Shown here: positions 19,838 to 32,300 of the stretch, piece after piece | Layout of the letters: each line of letters opens with the position of its first letter | Numbering within the stretch: the stretch's first letter is position 1 | Origin: Anthoceros angustus | Taxonomy: Eukaryota > Streptophyta > Anthocerotopsida > Anthocerotales > Anthocerotaceae | Reading direction: 5' to 3' | DNA: 64,000 nt | Assembly (NCBI GenBank): GCA_010909165.1 | Contig: MU008153.1 | Span: 744,001-808,000, forward strand | Made by a program: the position numbers and the translations under genes | Notes under the pieces: model-generated | What the model was told of the DNA's origin: nothing | Databases searched by the model: none | What the model saw: only the letters and a program-made list of their open reading frames with translations

Positions 19838-20616
19838 ATTTTATCTTCACATATCTGCACCTACCTTGATATATAATTTAAGATATACTACTCCCATATT
19901 GTTCTAACCTATGTATGCTCTCCCCAAACCTTTGGCACGAATGCATAGAACAGCAACAAAAATAATCCTCCTCAAGTGAATCTTTAGAATAGCAGCCCTC
20001 ATGGTTTTCATACTATGGGTAGAACTATGGACACTCCTTCGCGGGAAAAGGCTAGAACTTATGAAAGAGGAAGATTTGTGAGCTAGGGACACCGGACGAT
20101 CATATGAAAGAGGAAGATCCCTGTACTCAAGTTAGTGGCAAGCCTTGGCACATGTCTTTACAAACTTGAAAAAGTCTCGGCCGGGATGGTGCCATGGCCG
20201 GGATGGTGCCCTGGGTCTAGGGATGAAGAGAACAAATAGACAAAGATAGAGAGAATCTTGATGACCGCATAGGCGTTTGGGTCCTTCCAAATCCATCGTC
20301 ATCACATTCCAGACACTGTGTATGTGTAAGTGAATGTAGGAATGGAATCTGTGTATGTGTAAGTGAATGTAGGAATGGAATCTGGGTGCTGTTCTATAAA
20401 CCTTGACCTTCAAGTTCTCCTTATCTAGGTTCATATATCTCCTAAATTATTTAATAGAAAGCATATTTAAATATACAATAAAATATTGGGCAGTGGATAC
20501 CCGGACAGAAGGAGGAGGGTATGTACATGTAGCAGGTGCCAGGGGAGGGTTGGTGGAGCGTGCATTTATGGGGAATGAAACGCGTAACGGTTGGCACGAA
20601 TGAAGCGCAGCAGTAC
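19838..20616. repeat. Spacer between PPR and SAMDC, source of the copies at 15.4, 16.1 and 18.4 kb
   Basis: AT-rich non-coding sequence that contains all the spacer pieces found at 15379-15918, 16093-16412 and 18421-18531 in one continuous order. It also holds a tandem doublet of a ~36-bp unit (GTGTATGTGTAAGTGAATG, 20318-20382). It lies directly upstream of the SAMDC promoter and upstream of the PPR ATG at 19768, so it is probably the original shared intergenic region of a divergent gene pair. Confidence 0.7.
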
Positions 20617-21190
20617 TGTAGGTGTCTCGGAATTCACGATTCACGACCGAGATCGAGGGATCGAGGGATCGAGAGATCGAGGTCGAGGAGCGAGCGCGGC
20701 GTGGGGGCCCGGCCCGGCCCGGCCCGGCCCGGCATGCAAGTCATGGCAGGCTGCGGGTAGAGGTGGGGCCGAAGATCGCGCCGGGCACTTGGCAAGTTGG
20801 CGTGCAAATTAAACGGCTGTTGCACCACGCCCCTTGGCGCCCATTGCCGGCTCTCCTGTGCGCCCCCTTGTCTGCCTTGGACGCATGCCTCATCCTCTCT
20901 GCAGGCGCTGCCACAGTGCTCGGGCGGCCGATCACGCGCCTGCACAGTGCGGGTGAGTTCGCGCGGGTTTTATAGCGCTCCGCTGCGCCCGCATTCTTCC
21001 TCCTTCTCCTTTCCTCTGCTCTGCTTTGCTTTGCTTGTGTGCCGGATTTCGATTTGCTTGTGGTAGATCTAGAGTAGGCTTCCGCCACCGGCGTCGGGGT
21101 CCATGCACGTCGCCTCCGATGCCTTCTCACCATCCTAGGTTTGTGCCTCAGGTAGTTCCAAGACGTGCACCCGAATTCGCCTCAGTACGA
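20617..21190 (+). promoter_or_regulatory. SAMDC promoter and first part of the 5' leader
   Basis: GC-rich sequence leading to the uORFs. It contains four GATCGAGG-type 8-mers (about 20650-20680) and a run of GGCCC units (about 20707-20730). A TATA-like TTTTATAG stands near 20966. A CT-rich tract follows at about 20990-21040. The exact start site and any leader intron cannot be fixed from sequence alone; plant SAMDC leaders usually contain one or more introns. Confidence 0.45.
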
Positions 21191-21199
21191 ATGATATGA
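21191..21199 (+). promoter_or_regulatory. Tiny uORF of SAMDC (2 codons)
   Basis: ATG ATA TGA. Its stop codon overlaps the ATG of the small uORF by one base, the arrangement conserved in plant SAMDC leaders. In studied plants the tiny uORF lets ribosomes bypass or reach the small uORF depending on polyamine level. Confidence 0.85.
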
Positions 21200-21351
21200 T
21201 GGCGGGAGCCGCAGGCGCCTTCCCCGCCGACGCCGATCGGTTTAGGCACCATTGCCCGCTCCAGTACCTGATTGAGGATATCCGCCCGCGTGGAGGAATT
21301 GAGAAGTTCCGCAGTGCTGCGTACACCGATTGCGGCCGCGAGCCGTCCTGA
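21199..21351 (+). promoter_or_regulatory. Small conserved-peptide uORF of SAMDC (50 codons)
   Basis: Encodes a 50-residue peptide ending at TGA 21349-21351. Its C-terminal half contains YLIEDIRPRGGIEKF and RSAAYTDCGREPS, matching the conserved plant SAMDC uORF pattern YSIEDVRPxGGIKKFRSAAYSNC-xRKPS. In plants this peptide stalls ribosomes and represses translation of the main frame when polyamines are abundant. The first ~20 residues (Ala-rich, DADRFRHHC) are not conserved. The main ATG lies 227 bp downstream of its stop. This is a real translated regulatory frame, too short for a gene caller. Confidence 0.93.
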
Positions 21352-21476
21352 TGCGGGACGCGATCTGAGAGCTGCAGGCCAATTCTTGCGTTTTTGCAAG
21401 TCTGCACAGCTTGTAGATCAGCCCTGCTTCCGTTCTGCTGTCTTTCTCCCCGTTCTTGCCTTCCTTTTCGCCTTTC

Positions 21477-21510
21477 TCTTCCTTCCTTCCTTCCTTCCTT
21501 CCTTCCTTCT
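21477..21510. repeat. (TTCC)n microsatellite in the SAMDC leader
   Basis: About seven to eight tandem TTCC units within a longer pyrimidine-rich tract (about 21440-21535) between the uORFs and the main start. It could also act as the polypyrimidine tract of a leader intron, but no convincing donor-acceptor pair was found. Confidence 0.8.
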
Positions 21511-21577
21511 TGCCTCCCTCCCTTGAGAAATCCTCACTCCGAAGTAGGTGGCAAGCGAGCCTTGGAATTGGCTAGAG

Positions 21578-22753
21578 ATGGGGGTGCCGCTTGTTTCAGA
21601 TCCCAGGCCGGAGAGCGAGAGCTTGCCTTGCCCTGGTTTCGAGGGGTCTGAGAAGAGGCTGGAATTGGAATTCCTGTCCGATTCCTCTGATCTGACTTGC
21701 CTAGGGCTGAGAGCGCTGTCGCGTGCTGAGATTGATGAGATTTTGAAGCAGGCCGAGTGCACGATTGTCTCTCAACTTAGCAACGAGTGCCTGGACTCTT
21801 ATGTCCTGTCAGAATCCAGCCTCTTCATCTATCCCCTTAGAGTTGTGATCAAGACTTGCGGCACTACGCAGCTTCTCCTTGCCATCCCGTCCTTGCTGGA
21901 GGCTGCCAAGAGGCTTCACCTCACCGTCCACCGGTGTAAGTACACGCGTGGCACATTTATCTTTCCTTCTGCTCAGGCTTTTCCGCATGATCACTTCGGC
22001 AATGAAGTGGCGTATTTGGAGAAGCATTTCGGACATCTTGGAGCGGGCAAAAAGTCGGCTGTAATGGGAGATGCGTCCCATTCCCGCAATTGGCACATCT
22101 ACAATGTCGCTGCGGGTAACCAGGACACCACACCAATGTACACCATGGAGATGTGCATGACTGAACTTGACAGGGAGGCTGCGTCTCAGTTTTACAAGAC
22201 GACACATGTATCTGCAGCCCGGATGACTGAGGCCACTGGAATCTCGAAAATCTTGCCCAGGTCTGAGATCTCTGCCTTTGCCTTCGATCCCTGCGGCTAC
22301 TCAATGAATGGCATTGAAAGTGCGGCACATTCCACCATCCATGTGACCCCGGAAGATGGATTCAGCTATGCCAGCTTTGAGGCCATGGGATATGTACCTG
22401 GAAACATTGATTTGCGAGCGGTAGTGGATAGAGTTGTCCGCATCTTCAAACCAGCCGTTTTTTCCTTGGCGTTGGACGTGACTGGCAGTGCGGGTGCGGA
22501 CCATGTTCGATCGTCTTCCGTCTGCCCTCGCGGTTATTTTGTTGATGGAACCAGCCAGCAAGAATTCCAGAACCGCATTGTCATCTTTCGTACCTACAGG
22601 GCGGAGATAGCTTGCCAAGAGATAGAGTGCTTGAAAGCTCCGAATGGTGTGAAGACGGACAATCAAGTCAGTGACCGATTACATATCCTGCCCTGTGCGT
22701 CATCTGGATTGATGCACTGGAATAAGTCTGGTACGATGTTGCCCTCGTACTGA
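21578..22753 (+). CDS. SAMDC: S-adenosylmethionine decarboxylase proenzyme
   Basis: Makes decarboxylated AdoMet, the aminopropyl donor for spermidine and spermine, in the cytosol. A single uninterrupted exon of 391 residues from the ATG at 21578, as is usual for plant SAMDC. Visible landmarks: the GFEGSEKRLE start of the core fold; the self-cleavage site YVLSESSLF, with cleavage expected between Glu79 and Ser80 to form the pyruvoyl group; KTCGTTQLL with the catalytic Cys94; the acidic PEST-like TIHVTPEDGFSYASFE, whose His is part of the processing site; and FDPCGYSMNG. The alternative GTG start at 21548 is unlikely. Expression is expected to be controlled by the uORF pair at 21191-21351. Fragments of this gene, broken and reordered, recur at 18639-19479. 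Compared with angiosperm enzymes the N-terminus has about 12 extra residues (VSDPRPESESLPCP). Confidence 0.97.
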   Translation: MGVPLVSDPRPESESLPCPGFEGSEKRLELEFLSDSSDLTCLGLRALSRAEIDEILKQAECTIVSQLSNECLDSYVLSESSLFIYPLRVVIKTCGTTQLLLAIPSLLEAAKRLHLTVHRCKYTRGTFIFPSAQAFPHDHFGNEVAYLEKHFGHLGAGKKSAVMGDASHSRNWHIYNVAAGNQDTTPMYTMEMCMTELDREAASQFYKTTHVSAARMTEATGISKILPRSEISAFAFDPCGYSMNGIESAAHSTIHVTPEDGFSYASFEAMGYVPGNIDLRAVVDRVVRIFKPAVFSLALDVTGSAGADHVRSSSVCPRGYFVDGTSQQEFQNRIVIFRTYRAEIACQEIECLKAPNGVKTDNQVSDRLHILPCASSGLMHWNKSGTMLPSY

Positions 22754-23378
22754 GGTGGCATAAAAAGTTTTGTTTGACAGTAGTAAGGAGCCATTTTGCA
22801 GGCGAATAGGTTATGGAATTGTAGCTCTGTAACTTATTATTATGATGGTCATCTCTTAACTCGTAGCACGCTGGCAGGAACTGTCAGCTGCTAAAATCAA
22901 TTCAGCGGCCTTTAAGGTTTTTGATTTGTATGATGTATAAAATCTTATCCCAAGGGCTGTTTATTCAAACTCGAGAGCTGAGTCTGAGTGCGCAAGATGT
23001 TGAATTTCACTCCACACTAGACCCTGCTCCACAAGTTTGTGATGACACAACTCCTCTCAGAATACTTTGCTTTCTTTACACGCATGTAGGTTGCGGGCAG
23101 AGTATCGAATAATCCATGGAATACAATACCTAATACCTTGTCGCAAGTGGACTACTCTCAATTTAAAACTATGCGACCACAATACTTAGTCATGAAAGCA
23201 CCTCTTATGTTAAGTACGAAAGCATCTCTATCGTAAGTAGAAACCATACATGTATGTAACTTCACTTGGAAGGCCAGCCAGCCGGGGATGGATGAGGGAC
23301 GGAACACAACAGTAGTACAAGGAAAGGTCCGAAATGCTGACCTTTCACGATGAAGGGATAAGCACAAGAGCTGCCAAG
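22754..23378. other. Convergent 3' intergenic region
   Basis: About 625 bp between SAMDC (+) and VPS13 (-), which end toward each other. It should contain both 3' UTRs and polyadenylation sites. No additional gene is visible. Confidence 0.5.
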
Positions 23379-26300
23379 CTAAGCTTCTGCAATGCTGGCA
23401 GCCACCCTCTTGGGCTTGGGAGTAGATTCCTTCTCTGGCTCGCGTAAGGCAATGAATGTCAAGGCGTCACTTATAACTGGATATAGGTAACACCTCCACG
23501 GATGCTGTGCTCGCCAAATAAGCCTATCTTCGAATGCAGTGTCTTCGGCTATATCTGTCCGTGCACACCAAACCACATCTTCATCTGGTTCCAGGTAGGT
23601 ATTCACAGCCACACAACCCAAGGCCACATAGCCTTCTGGAGCTCTTGGCATCCATATGGTTATAGGCTCAACAAACCCATCACGCCAGCTCCTCCAAACC
23701 TGCACAGATATAAGGGCCAAAGGAAAGTCTGATCATGCAAACATCGAGTATACTACAACGATCGCTGGCTGTCATGATTGTGGGCTGTGTGAAATTGCAA
23801 GATCAAATGCCAGCTTTACCAAATCATAGCCAACAGGTCTAGCAAATTGGTTCGCATCATTCCTATACGCCATCGTGACTGTTGGACGATGCCTTCCCAC
23901 ATATGCCACGTCTCCAACAGAAACATATCTGGAACACAAACGCCCACCAAACGAACTATTATGGATAATACACCTGTCTACATTCATGCACGCTCACTCC
24001 GATCGATTTACAACACTCTTTCCGTGAAGCAGACAAAACTCAAGGCGACGTACCCTTCAGGTGGCATAGGACGCCATATTGTGCACATCTCTCGATCCGC
24101 GGTTGTCTGAAACAGGTGGGATTTGCAGGCTTGTAAGTGGTTACCCAGTTTTCCGTGCTCACTAGATGAGAACATGAAAAGGTTAAGGGGATTACCCGTC
24201 TTGAACACAGGGAACATGCAACACTTTCTTCCTTGTCACTGGTCCATATGTGCTCAAACAACACCACCTCCCTGGTAAATCCATGAGTCGATGTTTGCAT
24301 GGTCCCACTTGCAGCCCCAGGTGCTTCCCCTTCCTGGTTCGCATCCCTTTGTGCACTAGAGCTTGTCCCTATGTTTCCGCTCGTCTCTGCAGATAGACTT
24401 CTTGTCCTGCTAGGTGCGATGATTTGCTTGATACGGTGCTTTCTTCCCAGCTGCAGGGAACAGTGCAAGATAACATGCAGAATATAACATAAGGACTGAC
24501 GGCTTCTTCCCAGCTTCTAAACAGCAGGCAAAATCAGTATAATGTGACAATTGTCAACGAAAGATGAAACACCTACCTGCAAAGCCAGCTTTCTTCGATC
24601 AGGTCCATAAGCTCGCCATGCGTGCTCAAACGCAACGTACACTTGATACGCTTGTGGCAGACCCGAGCCGGGATCAGCCTCGAAACACCTTATGAGCTGG
24701 GCATATCTCTTGGGATCGTAGCGGCGATGAAGAATGACATGTGCTGGAAGCTGTTCTGTCCTTGGAAGTTCAAGTGCCAACAGATCCCTCCAAGGTACAT
24801 CCCACAGGATCTTACAAGGATCTGACAGGACCTTCTCCAGGCCAGCACCATGTGATTGCGGACGCTACAGTACACAGGGTCACATCAGCTTTTCCAGCAG
24901 CTACATAAGCTCAGAGACCAACAAATACACCAAGAGGTTCACAAATCATACCAGCAGCATGAGTACACGGCGGTTTGTAATCATCACAATCCTGCCCTTG
25001 GGCAGATCGAAATGTTCATGATAGACATCACTCCAAGCAAACTTCGCCTGCTCCTTGAATACCTTCTCACGGAAGTAACCAGACTCGGCAAGGTGTAGGA
25101 TTGCCTGCATCCAATGGAAACTCATTATGATTCTGTATAGACCAGAAAATCTGACAACACAAAGAAAATAAGTTTCGTACTTGGCCCAAAGCAGCTTTCT
25201 CATCATATGGAGTGAGCACACCATCCCCTCGAATAGCTCTTGGTATACGGACTCTCTGAACTTGAGGTTCATGATCCAGTATCTCAAGGTATCGACTACA
25301 AGTAGCTTCAACTCCATTTACAGTCAAGGCAACAAAGTCCAGCACTCCACTAAAAGGTTGCATCACGAAACCAACAACCGCTCTGCCAATACCCTGAAAG
25401 AAACCAGCCACCCCATTTTCTCTTGCACTTGCTATGGGCTTTGTCATAATGCCAGTAACCCCATACACAAAACCTCGTGCCAGAGCTTCTGTTCCCTGTA
25501 ACAAGCCGTCGCCAACACCTGCAATATTCTTGGCTCTCTCCTGCAACAAAAGAAGTGAACCTTGTTGGAAAATGCAGCCACACAAGTTGAAGACTAAGCA
25601 AAACTGATCAAATTATTACCTGCTGTGCTCGCAATTTCAAAAAGCTTCCATCATTGGACAGGACAGCAGCACCTTTGCTGATTGTCCAAAGTGTTGAACT
25701 CGTCATTCCAAGCACATCAACTCCAGAGAGCAGTTGCAGTGGTTGATGAATCAAGTCTCTTCGAATACGATCGGTAATTGCAGAACCTACTTGACTTTTT
25801 CTGACAATTTTGTACTCCCGGAAAACAGCATTGATTCGGATCTGGAACACATTCCAAGCAGGATTAACAAGACTCGCCCAGTCAATAGATAAAAGTCTGG
25901 ATATCCACTTGCTTAACTCTTAAGCTATATTGGGCAAACACATGGAAACAAGCAGAAGACCCATACTGGCATCTTGTTCATGTTGCCCAGTGTGGTCACT
26001 AGTGGACTATAAATCCCCAAAGCTCCTCGTGGGCGTTGACCGGGAGCTGTTTCCATGGAAAGCTTCAAACGAACATCTGAAAGATCAATCATCCTGCAAA
26101 ATGTCGACAAATCATCATAAACCTTCGGAAACTCCCTGAAAAGCATTTTTTTTCTTTATCATCTTTCAAATTACACTGGACCACAAGAAGATGTTCTCCG
26201 CAAGGTACGCACTCAAATTTAATTTCTGGATCAACTTGCACAACGTCTGAACCCCCACTGAGACGATCCAGATGAAGATTGTTGTACATGCCCATAAGAG

Positions 26301-29300
26301 CCCAGATGATAGGCTCGTGGACATTAATCCGCCAAGGGCTTTCAGTGACCTACAATACGGAAATAAGGTATCATACAGGAGTCAATGACTAAACAGCGGT
26401 GTCACTTCATGCCCAGGTTCTTCTGCTTTCCCTGAACGAACACCATCTCACAACAAAACTTTTGAGACACAGTGACCTAGCAAACCTAATTAAGACACTT
26501 TTCAGTGACCAGTTCCAATCTCACCCGCAACCCAACATATGGGAACACTTCAGTGCTCTCGCTGTTGTCATTGCACTTATAGATAGTCAGCTTCAGCACA
26601 TATTCAGAGGAATGATCACGACGTTCGGGGTACAGCAGCACTGGCATGGGAGAGAGTGGTAACTGGTTATCTAGTTGCAAGTAGCCCAGGAGGACCTTTA
26701 ACCTGCAATGTCGAACGGAAGAAACAACCGATTAAAACAGTGGCTATTGACTGTGATCGCCCAAGGATCCTGATGAGAAGCAGATAGCTCATACCTGCTA
26801 GTACCATCATTATACCCCGTTGAGTATGATAGGACTAAGTTCTCCAGAAACAAGAAGAGAATCTCCAAAGGATTGTGGTCTATCACGGACAACCCCAACT
26901 TGCCTATATCCAGCACAATTTCAAGCTGTGTAGATGCAGCAGAGTTGGCGATTCCACTTTGCCCCAATTGATCCAAGCCACCTCGTACGAGAGATGCATC
27001 AAGTTCATCCAACACACTAGCGTATCGAGCCTCACTCTCATAAAATCGAACAACTTTAAGATCATGGTGTTCCACAACTAGCACGCAGATCTTCATCGAA
27101 ATGCTCGCCTCCGTGTACAGGACAGGTTGATGGCCTATCTTATTGATATCATACCGCTGTACATGGCATACGTCCACCCCCTCAACAAGAACCTCCAGGA
27201 TCTGCTCACCCTGTGGATTTTCCCAAGCAAATGACTTGGTAGACTGTGGCTGCAGATTCTGCCAGCCATCATCAGTCGTTTCCGCTTCATGATCAATTCC
27301 TGCTTGTCGATATATGATAGACTTTGACTTTGTACGGTTCTCAATCCTGTAGGACAGCAAGCGTCTCAAAAGGCTTGTCTGCTAAATAAACATAGATAGC
27401 ACAACCAGAAGCACCACCAACCTGTACGGCCCTCTTGTAGATCCTAGTCGGAACACAACTGAATACCGCGACCCATCCTCCTGTGTACGTATATCGACGC
27501 GAACAGTTTTCCTTACACCATTCGGGCCCCGCATGGGCACATGCATCGTTTCCTCCTGCCGTAGAACAAGTGCATGAGACCACTCAAAACCGTCCACACG
27601 GATCTGCAAGCAGCAACAGGCCTTATATTGTCAGTGTGCACATGTATACCAACACACATGCTTCAACTTCTATTATCAATATCCTGGACTACACGTCACC
27701 TGCAGTTTTTCCTGTTCATCACTATCCGGGACCGGAAAAGCCACCTTCCAGTCAGATTCTTTCAGGGTACTAAACTCATCCGCATTGCCTATCTTCAGAT
27801 GAAGTGCTTGCCCCATCATGTTGCTGAATGTCACATATGGCCGGATACGGATGACCTATTATGCATCAGTTTAAACAGGTTAGAACATGTTCGCTGGCTG
27901 TACTTAAAAGCTCTAAGGACGCAATACCAAAATGGGTTTAGGGGAACACACCTTGGTCGCAGCAAAGTTTAAGGGGCATGACGACGTTGAAACCAACAAT
28001 CGAAACTGTGATCCATTAGTATCTATCGCTCTGACCTCAGCACAGCCATCCTGGAAAACATTTGAGATAAAGGGCATCAGTCATCAATTCCTCATCTGCT
28101 AGAAGGCAATGGATAGAATGTATGAACAGAACTGTTGAACTGCAATTGGAATACGTACTGCATCAGCAAGGGCTTCAAGTGGCCACACCGGTCCAAAATT
28201 GCCAGAACTTCCTAGTGCAACTGATAACCCCGTGACCTTTGGATCAAAAGATGAAAGCATCACAGGATAGTTTGGCAACTCTTCCACATCAATCTCGTCA
28301 AACACATGACCCTCCTTAACAGCTGGTACACAGAAAGAAGCTTCCGAAGAATGTTTCTCCCGAGCAGATTCCTTTTTGCCCTGGTTAGTAGCCTTCGCTA
28401 TCTGAACAAATCTATACCGTAAGGGTGGACAGTTATCCCTGTCCAACCAGCATGGGACAAAGAGTCGTAACACCCTTGCTGCAATTCCTTCGTCATGATC
28501 ATATTCTATCCGCACCTTAACTTTCCTGAGACATGGCACGCTATGTGAGAGGGCTGCTTAGATCCTATCAAATAAGGACCTAACATTCAAAATCCGGTTT
28601 ACCTTCCAGTGATCAAGTTCTTCAATGTAATATGGTTCTCCAACTCTCGGTATGAATGAGATATCAAAGCCACCTCCTTTTGGAAACATCAGAAGCACCA
28701 ATGTATATCAGTTACTAACAGGTGTAATAACTTGTGTCAAAACTTACTTGCAGTTGAACAACCCAGACAAGTGTCATTCACAGTCGTGGACATGCCTCCA
28801 ACTAATTGACATGGCTAACGAGTCCACGGTTCCTTACTCTTTTGGGATGCCAACCACCTTGTGGAAGCCATGTCAGATAAAGGGCTCTGCGGAGGTCTGC
28901 ATGATAGATCTGGGCCCTTTTGCCTGGATCAATAACCCCGCGATCTCGAACAAGAGGACCCCTGACATGGGACTTCTCTGCTACAGCAAATTCCGAGGGA
29001 ACAGGAAGGAAGTTCACCAGCACTAAAGGGGCAGTTACTACAATCTTCCAATCCTTGATAGGCTCAAGGTGAGCGTCCCTCCCAATATTTACAGAGGTCA
29101 ACTCAACACAAAGCCAAGCACCTTTACCATGTGCCGAACTGCTGCCTGCTTCAATCGGACAACTCAATAGCTCTTCAGTATCTATGAGAGTGTGTATACG
29201 GATCTCTTCAACAGCTGACTTATGCTTTTCTCCTCCTGCACGCCAACTGTGATGCATTACTCGGCTCCAGCCATACACACAATGCATGCTACCCTCCTCC

Positions 29301-32300
29301 ACATGTGGTCGGACTTGCAGGCAGTAATCTTGACTTGTTGGGCGCAAAGTGGTCAGGGGTAGTGGAATGCTTTGCCCTGGTTCCACAACCCCAAGAATCA
29401 GACGGCTTGCTTGTTCTGGCCCTGATGAGATATACTGCCTAGTTCGAACCCAGCGGCGACGCCGCACAAAACTTAATGCTCCTTCTGAGAAGTGGAATGG
29501 AGGCCATGGAAAGTTCTTGAAATCAAACGCATAGCCCCACCCTTCTTCGTCGACAGGATCAACTTTGTCAACATACCAGTCGCTCGTCCATTCCCAGTTG
29601 GAGGGCAAGTCTATATGTGGAAATTCCTGCATTGATAAACCACCAATATAAAGTGATAACTTCAGGTAAGCTATATCCACAACGACATTAATGAGCCGTG
29701 AATTCACGAACAGTATATCCAAAACTATGTGTTACGAAGTTCTCACCTGTGATGAGTTCGAGAAATCTTTCCTAGACCAGTGTCCAGGATCTGCTGGAAG
29801 AAGATGTCCTGGCCACGTGCTTCCCCACCCTGAGATAGGCTGGTACCTTTCGTTCTCAAATACTTCCTCCACCACCAAACCTTCATCAGCTTTTTTACGA
29901 TCAAGGGACTCATCACATTCCAATGAAAAGGCTGACTTCCCGGCCATTGGCTTGGGGGACAAAGACACTTCGATAGGGAAATCTGCACTGTTCTGGACTA
30001 CGACCAGAGATCTCAGAAACAAATGCTTATTGCTGCCTTCCAGAACAATTTCACTGCCCACAATATCATCACCGATGGACAGTGGTGCAGCTCCTAATGC
30101 ATAGTTTAGGCCTACGTTTGTCCATGGTCCTTTGTCTGAAAGACCAACTTGCAATGTTCCTGGCTTTGGACCACCTTGTCGTGTCACAGGCTGCCTGTTC
30201 TCACCACCACCCCCCAGAAAATAATACTCGGCAACACATAGTTGGCTGCATGCTGCTTGCTCATCCTGATGGTCCATCAGGTTCTGGATCACAAAAAAGC
30301 AGGAATAACTGAGTAAATGGACAACAATAAAGTAAAGGACTGCTAAAGGGAAAGGGTTGCTCCAACACCTGGGAATCTTGGGGCGTGCGAAGTGGGTGCC
30401 ATGTCATCTGTGTACTTGACCAATTAATGTGATCATTCTCCTGGAATTTATGGACCGTCTCCTGGTTTCTGTTCACCTCATCTGTGAGAGGAATTGAGCA
30501 AAATCCGACTGCCGCCCCTGAAAATGGACAAGCGACAAATCAAAACAAAATTTCAATTGCAATATATAAACATCACCATCCGACAAAGTCTAGATATTAA
30601 AGAATAGGGCCCAAAGTCACCCATCCCCAGTACCAACACATACATTCCATACCTTTAGCAAGATCAACCACAAGTATCTCCGCTGCACACAATTCCTGCA
30701 TAGAAATCACACATCCCAATCAGACCAACGAAATATTTTTGCAAAGCAAGTTTTGCTTGATCTTTAGAAGCCACATCTCCCTCACCCCTGGTTCAATCTC
30801 AAACACAAATACTTCATCCCAAGTGACAAACACTTTCTGAGAAGAGTCCTTCGAAACACTGCTTTCTGGGCTCTTGGATTGAGTTCGTGCACCCTGATAC
30901 TGTAGCTGCCTCTGATCGGCAGTTTGTACTCGTGGAACAATGCGGACAGCAGACATGTATTCCCTGCCCCCAAAACCATCTTCTGCAGGCAACTATTCCA
31001 CCAAGGCACAGCAAAATCAACTATATGAAAACTAACCAAATCTAGCTTGTAACTACGTTGGATATAATATTCAGACGACCACATGCCAACCTCTGCTTGA
31101 CCAATTCTGAGCGCCACAAAGAGAACCGACGGTTTCTTTGGCCTTCCCTTCAGGCTCCGGTCTTCAACATTCCGTGGTGCAAGCTTCACAGAACGCTTTT
31201 CTCCGGGTGGAAGCAAAAGTAGTTTTGCTTGACCAGCATCATCTACAACAGAGAAAACAATCTCTTCGCCAAGATCATTATGACTTACAATGCAAAGGCT
31301 CTGTCTGTTTTCAACTTCCAAAGCCGGTTTTGCATCCCTGCTGGAAGCACTTTGATCCTATAACACGAGAAAAAGTGATCTTGAGTGCATACACCATGCA
31401 TCACAACTGCGGCCTGTAATACTCACAAAATAGGAGAATAATTAGCAAAAGACACAAGCCCACCAGAAAACTTTGTTTCTTTGAAGTCTCCTCAATGTTG
31501 CTCAACTTTTTCCAACTAGCAGCTGCTTCCAGAAACAAATTGACATTGGCTGTTGACATGTTCACATTTAGCATGCTGGTAGCTGCAAGTCGAATGCGAG
31601 TTTCTGTTGGGCGGGTTGTATCAGCTGGATCTTTGTTAAACTCATATCTGCGCCAGCAATCAACAACTCAGATTGGTTAGATGGGATAACATATATTTTT
31701 TATCACCACCTAGCATGTGCATAACACAAAGTTCCAATGACTGCGTGGACCCTGTGCAGTTGACGCGAATACATACCTTACAAAGCCATCACATTGTTCT
31801 ATGAGAGGTTCCCATGCATCATACTTTCCATTGTATGTTGCTCCACTCAGGGAGAAATTTGCAGCTGAACTGAATGCTTCGGCTCTCCCGTGTAATGCAA
31901 GTGTAATTCCGCTCAAGGAAAAATCTAGCAATGGGGCCATCTGCAAGAAGACAAGAGTCACCTAAGATCTTGAGCAAAATGCTCAACCAGGGTGGCCACG
32001 AACTCATGCTTACACTTTTCCAATCACTGCTTACCAAACCACCAAAGTCGTCAAAGAACGAGGCTGATACAAGCTTAGCCTCTGCATCCACAACTAGATT
32101 GTCAGGTGCGTCAGGTTGTCTAAGCTCAACAAGACCAACAGCTAAGCGTTTCGGAGGATGCTTAGGACCACGTTGGACAAGGAATGTATATCCCTGCAAG
32201 CTTGCACAAAGTTTCAATTAGGCTACACTTCCAGAGCTTAAGACATCTGATGCAGACACCTAAATGATCAACAACAACACCACTACACAGATGCATGAGG

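Noticed and set aside
20617-21190. Frames of about 100-130 codons on both strands over the SAMDC promoter
   Set aside because: They come from the GC-rich GATCGAGG and GGCCC repeats and from promoter sequence; no domain.
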